From NCBI GenBank assembly GCA_026708085.1, contig JAPOVP010000028.1, positions 1 to 64,000 on the forward strand: a DNA stretch of 64,000 bases, written 5' to 3'. The notes under the pieces are model-generated. The model had not been told where the DNA came from. It searched no databases and saw only the letters and a program-made list of their open reading frames with translations. Positions 36,398 through 46,981 of this stretch are shown piece by piece. This stretch comes from Caldilineaceae bacterium. GTDB taxonomy: Bacteria > Chloroflexota > Anaerolineae > Caldilineales > Caldilineaceae. Made by a program: the position numbers and the translations under genes. How positions within the stretch are numbered: position 1 is the stretch's first letter; each line of letters opens with the position of its first letter.

Positions 36398-37811
36398 TCC
36401 GGTCCAGTACGATCGACGGCTCCAGACCTTTGACCGCTGCATCCCTCTCGACCAAGAGCTCCCCTATACCCGTCCCCGCCTCCTCTTCGACCCGACCTGA
36501 ACGGATTACATCAGAAAAAAGGTAAGCGTCGTAAACACGCTCCGCCGCGAGATGGGCTGCATCCGCGTCTCCCGCGTGGACCGTACACAGTAGGTCCCCA
36601 TCCGCAACCTTGTCACCTACTTTCGACTCCAGGACAACGCCGACGCGATGGTCGATTTCGTCACCCTTGCGTTGACGGCCCCCTCCTAGCGCTACCACGG
36701 CAAGGCCCACCGCTCGTGCATCCAGGCCTGCGACTACACCCTCTGTCTTCGCCCGCAGGTCCACTGTCACCGGGGCGGCGGCCAGCTGCCCCGGGCTTTC
36801 GACCGCAACCGCATCGCCTCCCTGGGCCGCCACAAACTGAACGAACTTGGCAAAGGCCTCCCCGGAATCGATTGCCTCCTGCACTCTGCGCCTCGATGCA
36901 TCGCGCCCGCCCTCACCTCCGTCGGCCACCCGTTCGCCGTGAAGCTCCGGGTCGCCCAGCAGCAGCATCTCCGACGCCACTTCTTGTGTCAACTCCTGGA
37001 AGTCTGGGGGGCCTCCACCTCTGAGTGTATCAATCGCCTCCCGAACTTCAAGGATGTTGCCCACCGCCCGACCCAGTGGCTGGTCCATCGCTGTGACCAG
37101 CGCCGTCACCCGGCGCCCTGCGCCCTTGCCGATCGCCGCCATCAGCTCGGCTAACTCCCTGGCCTCCGCCAGCGATTCCATGAAGGCCCCCCGCCCGCAC
37201 TTTACGTCCAGGACGATAGCGTCTGCCCCGGCGGCCAGCTTCTTGCTCATGATGCTTCCTGCAATAAGAGGCAAACTGGGCACCGTGCCGGTGACATCCC
37301 GCAACGCATACAACAGCCGGTCAGCCGGGGCAAGCGTGGCCGTCTGGGCCGCCACGACCAGTCCCACCTCCCTCAGCTGACGCCGAAACTGGTCCGTACT
37401 CAAACTCGCGCTCCAGCCGGGAATCCCCTCCAGCTTGTCAATCGTTCCCCCGGAAAAACTGAGCCCCCGGCCGCTCATCTTGCCAACCGGTAATCCGCAG
37501 GCCGCCACGATCGGCCCGACCGTCAAGGTAGTCTTGTCGCCAACGCCGCCGCTTGAATGTTTGTCCACGATCAGCTTGGCCGAACGGGCCAGCTCGCGCA
37601 GATCGAGCGTCTCCCCGCTGCCGGCCATTGCCAGCGTGAGCGCAGTCGACTCCACCGCCGTCATTCCTCGAAAATAGACCGCCATAGCCCAGGCCGCAAT
37701 CTGGTAGTCGGGAATCGTACCCTGAACGATTCCTTCCATCAGGAATTCCAACTCAGCGGCACTGTGCTCGCCGCCGTCACGCTTTTTGGTGATTAGGTCG
37801 ACTACATTCAT
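36387..37811 (-). CDS. Pyrimidine-nucleoside / thymidine phosphorylase
   Basis: 474-residue enzyme splitting pyrimidine nucleosides with phosphate to give base and ribose- or deoxyribose-1-phosphate. The signature [11 protein letters not shown] (84-94) binds phosphate, with [17 protein letters not shown] and [19 protein letters not shown] as further family blocks, and a C-terminal domain with [17 protein letters not shown]. It is about 40 residues longer than typical, with an Arg/Gly/Glu-rich insert near 310 ([15 protein letters not shown]). The ATG at 37811 starts the family N-terminus ([12 protein letters not shown]). The gene overlaps the convergent glycosyltransferase by 11 bases. Confidence 0.93.
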   Translation of the reverse strand: MNVVDLITKKRDGGEHSAAELEFLMEGIVQGTIPDYQIAAWAMAVYFRGMTAVESTALTLAMAGSGETLDLRELARSAKLIVDKHSSGGVGDKTTLTVGPIVAACGLPVGKMSGRGLSFSGGTIDKLEGIPGWSASLSTDQFRRQLREVGLVVAAQTATLAPADRLLYALRDVTGTVPSLPLIAGSIMSKKLAAGADAIVLDVKCGRGAFMESLAEARELAELMAAIGKGAGRRVTALVTAMDQPLGRAVGNILEVREAIDTLRGGGPPDFQELTQEVASEMLLLGDPELHGERVADGGEGGRDASRRRVQEAIDSGEAFAKFVQFVAAQGGDAVAVESPGQLAAAPVTVDLRAKTEGVVAGLDARAVGLAVVALGGGRQRKGDEIDHRVGVVLESKVGDKVADGDLLCTVHAGDADAAHLAAERVYDAYLFSDVIRSGRVEEEAGTGIGELLVERDAAVKGLEPSIVLDRITS

Positions 37812-37986
37812 CTTGAAATTCTTTGGCGCCTTGCGGGTTGGTGGTAAACTTGCACGATGCTGCAATTGGGCCGCAGCTACCGTTATCATTCCTGCCGCGC
37901 ACAAGCCGTACGTATTGGGGCCGCCTTGCAAATGACCGCGGCACGCCCTTTCTGAGCAGCGTTTCATTATCCATCCAGAGCGAAAA

Positions 37987-39333
37987 ATGGGCAAGACAGT
38001 TACAGTTGTGGGAGGTGGACTGGCAGGTACCGAAGCCGCCTGGCAGTTGGCGCAACGGGGTATCTCTGTCCGTCTCTATGAGATGCGTCCGGTGCGGCAA
38101 ACGCCCGCCCATGTCACCGACCGTCTGGCTGAACTGGTCTGCTCAAATTCAATGGGCAGCACGCTGCCTGACCGGGCCCTGGGCATTCTCAAGAACGAAA
38201 TGCTGCGCATGGGCAGCTTCGTAATTCGTACTGCCTTCAAACACGCTCTGCCAGCCGGACAGGCCCTCGCCGTCGGTCGTGACGAGTTTGCGCAGGAGAT
38301 CACCAGCAGCATCGCCTCGCACCCACAAATTGAGTTGCTCCGCCAGGAAGTGACGGCCATTCCCGATGGCCCGACGATTCTGGCCACCGGCCCGCTGACC
38401 AGCGACGCCTTGACCCGAGCCGTCCAGTCCCTCACCGGCCCCTACCTCTACTTTTACGACGCCATGGCCCCCATTGTCGCCGCGGAGAGTATAGACACTT
38501 CGATCGCCTTTCGCCGCAACCGCTGGGACAAAGCCGGGGCCGAGGGAACCGACGATGGCGATTACTTGAACTGCCCCCTTAATCAGACCGAGTACGAGGC
38601 TTTTGTCGACGCGCTGCTTGACGCTCCCAAGCTGGAACTGTCTGGTGCAGACAAGGAGCTCGAGCGCTACTTTGAAGGATGTATGCCGATCGAGGCGCTG
38701 GCCCAGCGAGGTAAGGATGCTCTTGCCTTTGGGCCGATGCGCCCGGTGGGGCTGCGTGACCCCAAGACAGGTCAGCGCCCTTTCGCCGTCGTCCAACTCC
38801 GGCAGGACAACGTCGCCGGTACCCTTTATAACCTTGTTGGTTTTCAGACTAACGTGAAATGGGGCGCACAAGCTGAAATCCTGCGCATGATTCCGGGCCT
38901 CCAGCATGCCGAGTTCGTGCGTCTCGGGCAGATGCACCGCAATACATTCATCAACAGCCCGACTCTTCTGCGACCGACGCTTCAATTCAAAGACAGAGAC
39001 GACCTCTTCTTCGCCGGCCAGATTGCTGGCACTGAAGGGTATGTGGGCAGCGCGCTCGGAGGTCTTCTGGCCGGGATCAATATGGCGCGCTGGCTGTCAG
39101 ATGAGCCTCCCCTGCAGCTGCCCCGCGCCGCCATGTCTGGGGCCCTCTTCCACTACATAACACACGCCTCTGCTGACGACTTTCAACCTATGAAGGCGAA
39201 CATGGGGCTGCTCCCCCCTCTCCCCGAGCGCGTCCGCAACAAGCGTCAGCGTTACGCAGCCTACGCTGACAGAGCGAAACGAGAGTTGGAAAACTGTCTT
39301 GTTCAGAAGGGATTTAGTCCCATTTCCTGCTAG
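37987..39333 (+). CDS. trmFO: Methylenetetrahydrofolate--tRNA-(uracil-5-)-methyltransferase TrmFO
   Basis: 448-residue folate- and FAD-dependent enzyme that makes ribothymidine at tRNA position 54. The N-terminal FAD-binding fold is [16 protein letters not shown] (residues 7-22), followed by [21 protein letters not shown] and [13 protein letters not shown], all diagnostic of TrmFO. Near the C-terminus are [24 protein letters not shown] and a final [17 protein letters not shown]. Length is normal. It is divergent from the phosphorylase gene. This identifies the organism as one using the folate route rather than TrmA. Confidence 0.97.
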   Translation: MGKTVTVVGGGLAGTEAAWQLAQRGISVRLYEMRPVRQTPAHVTDRLAELVCSNSMGSTLPDRALGILKNEMLRMGSFVIRTAFKHALPAGQALAVGRDEFAQEITSSIASHPQIELLRQEVTAIPDGPTILATGPLTSDALTRAVQSLTGPYLYFYDAMAPIVAAESIDTSIAFRRNRWDKAGAEGTDDGDYLNCPLNQTEYEAFVDALLDAPKLELSGADKELERYFEGCMPIEALAQRGKDALAFGPMRPVGLRDPKTGQRPFAVVQLRQDNVAGTLYNLVGFQTNVKWGAQAEILRMIPGLQHAEFVRLGQMHRNTFINSPTLLRPTLQFKDRDDLFFAGQIAGTEGYVGSALGGLLAGINMARWLSDEPPLQLPRAAMSGALFHYITHASADDFQPMKANMGLLPPLPERVRNKRQRYAAYADRAKRELENCLVQKGFSPISC

Positions 39334-39432
39334 GGCGAATCGTTCCGGAAGCAAGAAACAGCAAGGCCCGGCGTCGGCCAGGCCAGCAGATGGGCGGAAA
39401 CTATCCGACTAATGTCGGTACGTCATATCGTG

Positions 39433-40569
39433 TTACTCGGCTGCCCTTGCATTGACTATCGCCAGCAGCGCGTTCGTCTGGTCCAGTTTTACCTTGTACA
39501 CTTCGAAATCACCGAAATAGGCCCGGTCGTACTGATCACCTTCAAACTCGCCGGTGAAAAACCATCGCTTGGTGTATTGCATCGACACGAGCATTCCGGT
39601 TCGAACGTCGTGGCAAGTCAGGCCATTGTAGACCGTTGTCCAACCGCTTTCCTCCGCAACTTCTGCCACCTGTTCATCGCTGCACCAGACCTCTATCTCT
39701 TCTCCCGTTTCCAGGTGGAAAAGCGCGTTGGCTATTCCGGGCCGGGGCCCTAGCCAGTAGTTGAAGAAGAACAGGCCTGTCGAGTTGGGATAGCGCTCCG
39801 TACCCTCGATACGGTCAATCTGGTGTGGCCACGTCGAATCTTCTCCGCACGACTCCTCCCAGGTAACGATTCGATTAATCGCTAACCAGCGAAGATCTCG
39901 ATTGTTGTGTATCTCCGTTCTGGATACCGCGGCACACTCATTGACGGCACAGCGCCGCGAACCGCACTCATATTGAACATTCCAGGAGGCCGCTAGGTCC
40001 TCTGGAAAAAGTGGGATCAAACTAGGCAACGCTTCGGCGGCCTCGTCGGGCGTCACCACAATTTGAGACATCCAGGCGGTCTGGATTGTTTCAACTTCTC
40101 CCTCATCCAGGTTGTCGAAACAGCAGACGCGCCACCACCCGTCGGCCGTCCGGCCCGAGGTGGTAAAGGTGTCTCCTTCCACCGCTCTGGCCACTACGGG
40201 AAAGTCGATACTGGGTCCGCTTCGAATGTTGGCCCTGGGTCGACGAACAGTAAGAATGGCAGGCGAAGCACTTTCACTTGGCGCTGCTTCGTCCACTTCA
40301 GTTCCATGCGAGACGATACTCCCGTTGACTCTCTCCAAAGGCACGACCCCAGGCGGCAAGTCGTTCTCCTCTTCAACCGCCGCGGTGGTCTGCTCCACAG
40401 CCAGGTTGGGGTCCTCAGCGGGAATCGGCGCGCACGCGGCGAGCGTGGCCAGGCAAAGGCCCAGAAAAACGCACGTCAATCCCACTCTTTGCCGGCCCAA
40501 GACCCGGAACAACGTTCCTGTCTGTGGCAAATGGCCCGATCTGCTTGGTAACCTCTCGGCGTTAATCAT
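39433..40569 (-). CDS. SH3b-domain lipoprotein
   Basis: 378-residue exported protein. A basic start and hydrophobic segment (about 29-44) end in the lipobox LAAC (Cys46). An acidic, low-complexity linker follows (about 50-100). It leads to a bacterial SH3 domain, RPRANIRSGPSIDFPVVARAV with WWRVCC (about 109-160), a fold that often binds cell-wall peptides. The C-terminal ~200 residues carry eight or more cysteines (CGSRRCAVNECAAV, CCF, WCSDEQ), which suggests disulfides outside the membrane; I do not recognise this part. It lies tail to tail with trmFO and is divergent from the GT2 gene. Confidence 0.75.
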   Translation of the reverse strand: MINAERLPSRSGHLPQTGTLFRVLGRQRVGLTCVFLGLCLATLAACAPIPAEDPNLAVEQTTAAVEEENDLPPGVVPLERVNGSIVSHGTEVDEAAPSESASPAILTVRRPRANIRSGPSIDFPVVARAVEGDTFTTSGRTADGWWRVCCFDNLDEGEVETIQTAWMSQIVVTPDEAAEALPSLIPLFPEDLAASWNVQYECGSRRCAVNECAAVSRTEIHNNRDLRWLAINRIVTWEESCGEDSTWPHQIDRIEGTERYPNSTGLFFFNYWLGPRPGIANALFHLETGEEIEVWCSDEQVAEVAEESGWTTVYNGLTCHDVRTGMLVSMQYTKRWFFTGEFEGDQYDRAYFGDFEVYKVKLDQTNALLAIVNARAAE

Positions 40570-40634
40570 CCTTGGATTCGCCTCTGTTCATGAATCCTGC
40601 ATCTCTCTTGACTGACGACGTCGGGTGAGGAAGT

Positions 40635-40663
40635 TTTCGGCGGCCAGGTTAGGGCCGCCGAAA
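40635..40663. repeat. Perfect 11-bp inverted repeat
   Basis: TTTCGGCGGCC (40635-40645) and GGCCGCCGAAA (40653-40663) flank the 7-base loop AGGTTAG. It lies in the gap between the divergent SH3b lipoprotein and GT2 genes. There is no T-run on either side, so an operator or RNA structural element is at least as likely as a terminator. Confidence 0.6.
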
Positions 40664-40842
40664 CATTTGCTGATGATATGTACGCTCTTTGCGACCTTCA
40701 GTATAGCGATGTTGTGGCGGATTGACAATAGTTGTGTTCTAATGGAAGTCGTCCTTCTTGCCTTCCCGTTGGGCACGAATGGCAGCTGTTCAGCATACGT
40801 AGAGTATTCGTGCCATTACCAGTTATTTTACTCTGAAAGAAA

Positions 40843-41799
40843 ATGAACGGTCTTGAAAACAGGCCTGAGACACAGTCCCAACCATTGCACTCCGATTTGG
40901 CCTCCAGTGACTTCCAGGACGTTTCGCATACAGAACACGGGAAGGATCTTCCCGGCGCCGGAGCCATGAATTTGGACTCCACCAATTGGCCGCACGCAGC
41001 AATTGCAGTCGTTGTCCCTACCTACAACGAGGCCGACAATCTGGAGGAGATGGTCGATGCTCTTTTTTCTCTACCGCTGAAGAACCTGCGTCTGGTGATC
41101 GTTGATGACGACTCTCCTGACGGCACGGGTCGCCTTGCCGATAATCTGGCGCAGCGCTTCAATCAGGCCCACACACGGATGTCGGTCATCCATCGCCCGC
41201 AGAAGGGCGGACTGGGCACGGCCTATGTATCCGGATTCCAGCGCGCTCTCTCCGACGGGGCAGAATTCGTTGTACAGATGGATGCCGACTTCAGTCACAG
41301 TCCGAACTACATTTTGCAAATGCTCGGCGTGGTTTGCGCCACAGGCATGGACGTCGTCATCGGCAGCCGCTATGTGCCGGGCGGGACACTGGATGAGAAC
41401 TGGAGCTGGTGGCGAGGTCTCCTTAGCAGGTGGGCCAATATATACTGCCGTACAATCCTGAAGATTCGCGTACGCGACATGACGGCCGGTTTCAAGCTCT
41501 GGCAGCGAAGCGCCCTACAGGATATCAGGCTGAACACGATAAGAAGCAACGGATACATCTTCCAGGTCGAAATGGCCTATCTCAGCGAAAAACTTGGCTT
41601 CCACATCATCGAACTACCCATTCACTTTGAAGATCGCCGTGTCGGCCAGAGCAAAATGAATGTGTCGGTCAAACTGGAATCAGTATGGCGCGTGTGGGAG
41701 CTTCTCTGGCGGCATCGCAAGCGCGTCTCAGGTGTCAGAGAACCGCTTTCCCAGCCCCACCCAATCATGAGCAGCGGCCGGCCTGCCCCGCACCGTTAG
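40843..41799 (+). CDS. Polyprenol monophosphomannose (dolichol-phosphate mannose) synthase-like GT2
   Basis: 318-residue GT-A glycosyltransferase of family 2 that loads a sugar from a nucleotide donor onto a polyprenyl phosphate at the membrane. Signatures: [21 protein letters not shown] (55 on), [11 protein letters not shown] (85-95), the metal-binding DAD in [13 protein letters not shown] (147-149), and DMTAGFKLW in the C-terminal part. The first ~50 residues are a polar extension without homology; the ATG at 40966 (codon 42) is an alternative start. There is no membrane helix, unlike some homologues. The giant YfhO-flippase gene begins immediately after the stop, so the two probably act in one surface-glycan pathway. 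Confidence 0.9.
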   Translation: MNGLENRPETQSQPLHSDLASSDFQDVSHTEHGKDLPGAGAMNLDSTNWPHAAIAVVVPTYNEADNLEEMVDALFSLPLKNLRLVIVDDDSPDGTGRLADNLAQRFNQAHTRMSVIHRPQKGGLGTAYVSGFQRALSDGAEFVVQMDADFSHSPNYILQMLGVVCATGMDVVIGSRYVPGGTLDENWSWWRGLLSRWANIYCRTILKIRVRDMTAGFKLWQRSALQDIRLNTIRSNGYIFQVEMAYLSEKLGFHIIELPIHFEDRRVGQSKMNVSVKLESVWRVWELLWRHRKRVSGVREPLSQPHPIMSSGRPAPHR

Positions 41800-44700
41800 A
41801 TGCCGCGACGCCGCCTCGCCAACGTAATGCACCGGCTACGACGATTCCGCCCCGACCTGCTCGCCCTCGCCCTCCTGACTGTTCTACCGCTAATCTGGTT
41901 CGGCCCGGTTCTGTTCACCGGCAAAACACTGCTGCCCTATGACAATCTTTATCGGTTCGAGCCCTGGCAATCTCTGCAGCCGGATATCACTCCGCACAAT
42001 GAGTTGCTGAGCGATCTCGTACTGGAAAATGCAGTCTGGAAACTGCATGTGCGCCGAACGCTGCAGCATCGTGAGCTTCCGCTTTGGAATCCGCAGCTGT
42101 TTACCGGCGCACCCTTCTTCGCCGCCGGACAGGCCAGCGCAGCCTATCCTTTCAGCGCGCTTTTCTACGTCCTGCCCATCGAAGTTGCATTCGGCTGGTT
42201 CACCGCCATACAACTGGCCATTGCTGGTGCCAACGCCTATCTGCTCGGTCGTGTCCTGAAGCTGCGGCCGGTGGCCGCCCTTTTCAGCGGCGTCGCCTTT
42301 CAGTTTAGCGGCTTCATGGTGGTCAGTGTCGTCTTCACCATGGTCATCGCCGCAGCCTCTTGGCTGCCGCTACTGCTGGCGACTATTGAAAGGGTAATCC
42401 AGAAACAGGAAGAAAAAGGGGTAGCCGGATTTCGCCCCATCCCCTACGTGGTGGCCGGTGTGGGCGCAGTCGGAATGGTTGTACTTGCTGGCCACCCCGA
42501 ATTCCTCTACTACACGCTGCTCGTTGCGGGCATATATACCATTGTGCGGCTCCTCGTAGCATGGCGAAGACTACGCAGCGCATCCGGCGACCACAAAACG
42601 CAGACGGCGGCCCCTGACCAGCCCCGCGGCACGAGCACCGACCTGCACATTCTGCAGGCGCTGGCCAAAATCGCTGCCTGGATTCTCCTGGTCCCGCTTC
42701 TGGGCCTTGCCGCCGGAGCAGTCCAGCTCCTGCCGCTGTATGAGCTTGTCCAGCAAAACTTCCGCGAAGGCTCCGCGTCCTACCGGCAAATCGTCGGATG
42801 GGCCTGGCCGGACCGCCACATCCTCACATTCTTCCTGCCCGATATCTTCGGCAATCCCAGCCATCATCACTGGTTCGACCTCTGGGCTCTCCGCTGGCAG
42901 CCGGCGACGGTTAACTGGCTGGGAGAGCCCAGCAATACCATCTTCTGGGGCATCAAGAACTACGTCGAGGGCGGCAGCTATCTGGGCGTTAGTACCTGGC
43001 TGCTGGCCGCGCTCGCCGTCGGTGTCCCACTCGCCCAAACCGTCTTCCGTCCGGGCAGCGAACAGCCGCACACCGCACGCCGGCAGCTGCGCGTGCCCGC
43101 CCTGCTATTTGCCGCGCTGGCCCTGGTCTCTCTGCTCTTCGCTTTCGGCACGCCCCTCTACGCCATCCTGTTCTATGGCCTCCCCGGCTGGGACCAGCTT
43201 CACAGCCCCTTCAGATGGGTCTTTCCCTTCACTCTCGCCATGGCGCTATTGGGCGGCCTCGGACTGGAGCAAGCCCTCTCTTTCCGCTCGAATACGGGCG
43301 ATAAACTGCTCTTCACCATCCGAAGGCTCCAGGTCCGGCTCATTTGGCTGCCTGTCCTCCTCGCAATCTCTGCATCCGCCGCAGGTCTGATCGCACTCTT
43401 CGCCGTCGCCGCCAGCTACTTGGTTCCCTCACCATTCATTGACCTGGCGCAGCGGGCCGTGGAAGCATCCGACCTCGCACAAGCGGCCTTTGCCAACGGC
43501 CGCATGTTCTGGGGTTACCAGAGCGTCGGCATTGCCCGCTTCGGCGCCTTTGCCCTCGTGAGTGGGCTGCTCCTATGGCGAACTTTCGGAACCGCTCACA
43601 ACGCTGACGGATCAGAAAAAGTTACAACCGCCGCCCCCGGAGGTCCGACCGCAAGGGCGCGTCTCGCCAGCCTGCTTCCCTATTCCTTCGTCGCCCTACT
43701 CGCTCTCGATCTCTTCGCAGTCCACGGCCGGTTCAACCCCTCTGCCGACCCGGGCCTATCGCCTCTCAGAAATGTGCCGCCGGTTGTGCAGTTCATCAAT
43801 CAAAAGGAGAACACAGGTCCGAGCACCGAAGTCCACTACGCCCCCTTCCGTTTTACCACCTTCGAAAACCCCGGCCGCAAGACCTTCAATGCCAATGCCG
43901 GCATGTATTACGGTTGGCAGGACATCCGCGGCTACGACTCGATCATTCCAAAACAGTACGTAGACCTGTTGAACCGCATCGCCGATCAGAGTGGCGAACT
44001 GCTCTACAACCGCATCGCGCCAATCTACGCATCGGCAAACTCGGCAAACCGGCACAATCCCTTTGCCGCGCTCGAAAATCCGCTGCTCGACCTTCTCGGT
44101 GTCAAATACATCCTTTCGGAGCTGGTGGTTCCCAATGCGAACACCTGGCAGAAGGTATACGAAGACGACGCCATTCGAGTATACGAGAACCTGGAGGTCT
44201 TCCCCCGCGCTTTCATAGCGACCGAAGCGGTTATCCTGCCCTCCGCCGAGCAGCCGCTACTGGATGCCGACCTGCGCAGAACCGTTTTCATAGAGGAAGC
44301 ACCCTCGGCGCACGAAGCTCTCGTCCCGTCCAGCCCGGAGACCGCAGACGCTTCGATCAGCCGTTACACGGCAAACACCGTCTTTGTCGATGTCAACCTC
44401 AGTGACAGAGGCTGGCTGGTCCTCACCGACGCCTACTTCCCCGGCTGGAACGCCTACGTGCGGCCATTCGGCGGCGGCGAGAACGACGAGCAAGAGCTGA
44501 CCATTTACCGCGCCAACTCGGCCTTTCGTACCGTCTATCTGCCCGAGAGCGGCCAGTGGACCGTTCGCTTCACCTACAGCCCCTTGAGCTTCAAGCTCGG
44601 CCTCTATATCACTTTCCTGGCGACGATGCTTTCTCTCTTGCTTCTGTTGTGGTGGGCGTGGGGCCGGTTCTACCGCCCGGAAGCAACCGCCGGCGAAGCC

Positions 44701-46383
44701 CGTACCGTCGCCAAGAATTCGGTCGTACCCATGGGCCTCAACCTGGCTAACAGAATAATCTACTTCGTCTTCGCAATGCTCTACGTCCGCATTCTGGGGC
44801 CGGAAGGGACCGGACAATATGCATGGGTGATCGCCGTTTATGGCATTTTCGAAATCCTGAGTCGCTACGGCTTGGGGACCCTGGTTACTCGCGAAGTTGC
44901 AGCCGATAGGAGCAAGTCTAGCCTATTTCTGACAAATGTTCTGTCCCTTCGCACACTCCTTTGGGCAATCAGCATCGTTCTCATGGGACTGGCCGTCGGC
45001 GGCTCCCAATTCACCTCTTCAGCCGGCGCGGCTTCCAATTGGGGCCGGTCCTTGACCAACCTGTGGACTTCATTCCTCGCTATCACGACAGGCTGGTCCG
45101 GGGTCGAGATCACCTGGGAAGCGCCGGCTCCCATCGGACTCGTTGAAATTCAGGCAGTCGCCGTTTTTGCGCTTGTGATGTTGGTTGCCAACTGGGCCGA
45201 TGCCTTCAGCAGCCTGTTCAACGCCTTCGAAAAAATGGAGTACACCGCTGGCCTCGGTATCACGATGGCGTTGCTTCAGGTAACTCTGGGCGCCCTGGTC
45301 CTCCTGCTGGGTTGGGGAATCGTCGGCTTGGCCTGGGTGGCGCTGCTTGTAAACGCTGTCCAGCTCATCTGGCTCAACTGGCTCGTTCGCTCAACGCTGT
45401 TTAAGCCCCAGTGGACGTGGGACTGGTCTCTGCAAAAGTCGATGCTGGCCACCAGCGGCCCCCTCATGATCAACCATCTCCTCGCCACTGTCTTCTGGCG
45501 CATCGACATCTGGATTCTCCGCCCCCTGGTCGGCGCCGCCAGCGTAGGGCTCTACAGTGTCGCTCTCAAATACTTGGACGGGCTGAACATCATTCCCAGC
45601 ACCTTCACACTGGCCATCTTCCCGCTCATGAGTCGTTTGGCGAGGCAGGAAGGGGCAGCACTTCTTCGCTCCTACACGCTTGGCGTCCGCCTCCTGCTAA
45701 TCTTAAGCCTGCCGTTGGCCGTCGCGGTTACTCTGTTAGCTCAGCCCCTCATCTTTCTCCTCGGAGGCGTTCAGTTCACCACCGCGTCCAACGAAGTTGC
45801 AGTGATTTCCGACCGCCTCTGCCAGATTCTCGGGGAGACAATCGGGACTTTCAACTGCGGCGCACTGACTTCCAGAAGCGGCTCAGTACTGGCTCTGCAG
45901 GTGATCATCTGGAGCATTCCAATTGGCTTTGTAAACAGCGTGACCCAGTACGTCCTTATCGCTGCCGACCAGCAGCGCTACTTGACCAAGGCCTTCGCAT
46001 TTGGCGTCGCATTTAATCTCGTCGGCAATCTGTTCCTGATCCCCGTTCTCAGTTTCATCGGCGCGGCTGTAGTGACGATTCTGAGCGAAATCTGCCTGCT
46101 CATTCTCTTTGCCCGCCGTGTCCACCGCACTGTCGGCGCTACGCCCTGGCCGGATCTGGTATGGCGGCCTCTTGTCGCGGCACTTGTGATGGGACTCCTA
46201 CTATATGGTCTTTCCGCGGCCGGTGTGAATGAGTGGCTGGCCATCCTGCCCGGTTTGGCGGCGTACGCCGGTGTCTTCGCCCTCGTAGGAGGTCTTGGTG
46301 ATGCCGACATCCAGCTTGCGGCCAGATCTTTGCTACAGAATCGCCTCACCTGGCAGACACAACAAGAGGCAGAAGGCACCTAG
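41800..46383 (+). CDS. YfhO-like membrane glycosyltransferase fused to an oligosaccharide flippase
   Basis: 1527-residue membrane protein in two parts. Residues 1 to about 955 resemble YfhO: a first helix (LLALALLTVLPLIWFG), a large loop with NELLSDLVLENAVWKLHVRR and WNPQLFTGAPFFAAGQ, then many helices, and an outside domain with DIRGYDSIIPKQYVDLLNRI. YfhO proteins are GT-C-like enzymes that add sugars from polyprenyl carriers outside the membrane. From about 965 the sequence becomes a second module of about 14 helices typical of Wzx/MATE-type flippases (LANRIIYFVFAMLYVRILGPEGTGQYAW). The frame is open through the junction near 44690 with no frameshift. It abuts the GT2 gene. The family of each half is clear, the combined role is inference. 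Confidence 0.85.
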   Translation: MPRRRLANVMHRLRRFRPDLLALALLTVLPLIWFGPVLFTGKTLLPYDNLYRFEPWQSLQPDITPHNELLSDLVLENAVWKLHVRRTLQHRELPLWNPQLFTGAPFFAAGQASAAYPFSALFYVLPIEVAFGWFTAIQLAIAGANAYLLGRVLKLRPVAALFSGVAFQFSGFMVVSVVFTMVIAAASWLPLLLATIERVIQKQEEKGVAGFRPIPYVVAGVGAVGMVVLAGHPEFLYYTLLVAGIYTIVRLLVAWRRLRSASGDHKTQTAAPDQPRGTSTDLHILQALAKIAAWILLVPLLGLAAGAVQLLPLYELVQQNFREGSASYRQIVGWAWPDRHILTFFLPDIFGNPSHHHWFDLWALRWQPATVNWLGEPSNTIFWGIKNYVEGGSYLGVSTWLLAALAVGVPLAQTVFRPGSEQPHTARRQLRVPALLFAALALVSLLFAFGTPLYAILFYGLPGWDQLHSPFRWVFPFTLAMALLGGLGLEQALSFRSNTGDKLLFTIRRLQVRLIWLPVLLAISASAAGLIALFAVAASYLVPSPFIDLAQRAVEASDLAQAAFANGRMFWGYQSVGIARFGAFALVSGLLLWRTFGTAHNADGSEKVTTAAPGGPTARARLASLLPYSFVALLALDLFAVHGRFNPSADPGLSPLRNVPPVVQFINQKENTGPSTEVHYAPFRFTTFENPGRKTFNANAGMYYGWQDIRGYDSIIPKQYVDLLNRIADQSGELLYNRIAPIYASANSANRHNPFAALENPLLDLLGVKYILSELVVPNANTWQKVYEDDAIRVYENLEVFPRAFIATEAVILPSAEQPLLDADLRRTVFIEEAPSAHEALVPSSPETADASISRYTANTVFVDVNLSDRGWLVLTDAYFPGWNAYVRPFGGGENDEQELTIYRANSAFRTVYLPESGQWTVRFTYSPLSFKLGLYITFLATMLSLLLLLWWAWGRFYRPEATAGEARTVAKNSVVPMGLNLANRIIYFVFAMLYVRILGPEGTGQYAWVIAVYGIFEILSRYGLGTLVTREVAADRSKSSLFLTNVLSLRTLLWAISIVLMGLAVGGSQFTSSAGAASNWGRSLTNLWTSFLAITTGWSGVEITWEAPAPIGLVEIQAVAVFALVMLVANWADAFSSLFNAFEKMEYTAGLGITMALLQVTLGALVLLLGWGIVGLAWVALLVNAVQLIWLNWLVRSTLFKPQWTWDWSLQKSMLATSGPLMINHLLATVFWRIDIWILRPLVGAASVGLYSVALKYLDGLNIIPSTFTLAIFPLMSRLARQEGAALLRSYTLGVRLLLILSLPLAVAVTLLAQPLIFLLGGVQFTTASNEVAVISDRLCQILGETIGTFNCGALTSRSGSVLALQVIIWSIPIGFVNSVTQYVLIAADQQRYLTKAFAFGVAFNLVGNLFLIPVLSFIGAAVVTILSEICLLILFARRVHRTVGATPWPDLVWRPLVAALVMGLLLYGLSAAGVNEWLAILPGLAAYAGVFALVGGLGDADIQLAARSLLQNRLTWQTQQEAEGT

Positions 46384-46426
46384 CCGCGGAGCAGAGGTGT
46401 CCACCCTCTGAATTTGTCGCAACCTC

Positions 46427-46807
46427 TCAAACCCGAGCGCGCCATGGCAGAAGCGTAAAGCCCCTCGCTTCCAGCCACGCAGGTTCGGGCCCTTCCCAGC
46501 CAAACCGGTCCAGTTCGATGCGGCCGTCCGGCTTGAAGCTGATACCCTCCTCCATAAGCAGTCTGCGTTGGCGGTCCGTCGCCAACGGATCTGCGCGCGG
46601 GCTGATGCCTCCTCTGCTGTTCACGACTCGTTGCCATGGAACGTCCGTGTCCGCCGGCAACCCGGCTAGCACGTCTCCCGCCATGCGCGGCGAGGCCGCC
46701 CCCGCAATCCAGGCTATCTGGCCGTACGTCGCCACCCGCCCCCGCGGGATCTCCCGAACGACAAGAAGCATCCTCTCGTAAATGCTCACAGTCTTCTTGG
46801 CCATCAT
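46427..46807 (-). CDS. Alkyltransferase-like protein (MGMT-like, active Cys replaced by Trp)
   Basis: 126-residue protein with the DNA-binding domain of O6-alkylguanine-DNA alkyltransferases. It keeps RVATYGQIAWIAGAASPRMAG (about 24-44, the recognition helix) and the PxxR active-site block as VPWQRVVNSRGGIS. Trp58 stands where MGMT has the alkyl-accepting Cys (PCHRV), so it cannot transfer alkyl groups. Such ATL proteins bind O6-alkylguanine, flip it and hand the lesion to nucleotide excision repair. Two adjacent ATG codons (46807, 46804) are possible starts. The gene stands alone between the fusion gene and ctaG. Confidence 0.9.
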   Translation of the reverse strand: MMAKKTVSIYERMLLVVREIPRGRVATYGQIAWIAGAASPRMAGDVLAGLPADTDVPWQRVVNSRGGISPRADPLATDRQRRLLMEEGISFKPDGRIELDRFGWEGPEPAWLEARGFTLLPWRARV

Positions 46808-46929
46808 CCAGCCCCTCTTTCCACCATCCAGTCGCGACCATCCATCCCCTGCAGTTGGCCAATTGGCTGCTCGCCCCTCAATGCCGTACTACTACATCCG
46901 CGTACGTCGCCGAAAACCCCAAGCCATCC

Positions 46930-46954
46930 CTGACCACTGACTACTCACCACTGC
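46930..46954. repeat. Short remnant of the dispersed repeat leader
   Basis: TGACCACTGACTACTCACCACTG here resembles the ACTGACCACTG run that opens repeat copies B and C. No hairpins follow, so this is at most a fragment, or an independent short tandem repeat. Confidence 0.4.
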
Positions 46955-46981
46955 CGTTTGGCAAATCCTCTTCCCGCGACT

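Noticed and set aside
46388-46410. Terminator after the fusion gene (CAGAGG...CCTCTG)
   Set aside because: The stem has only about six pairs with a large loop and no real T-run; too weak to call.
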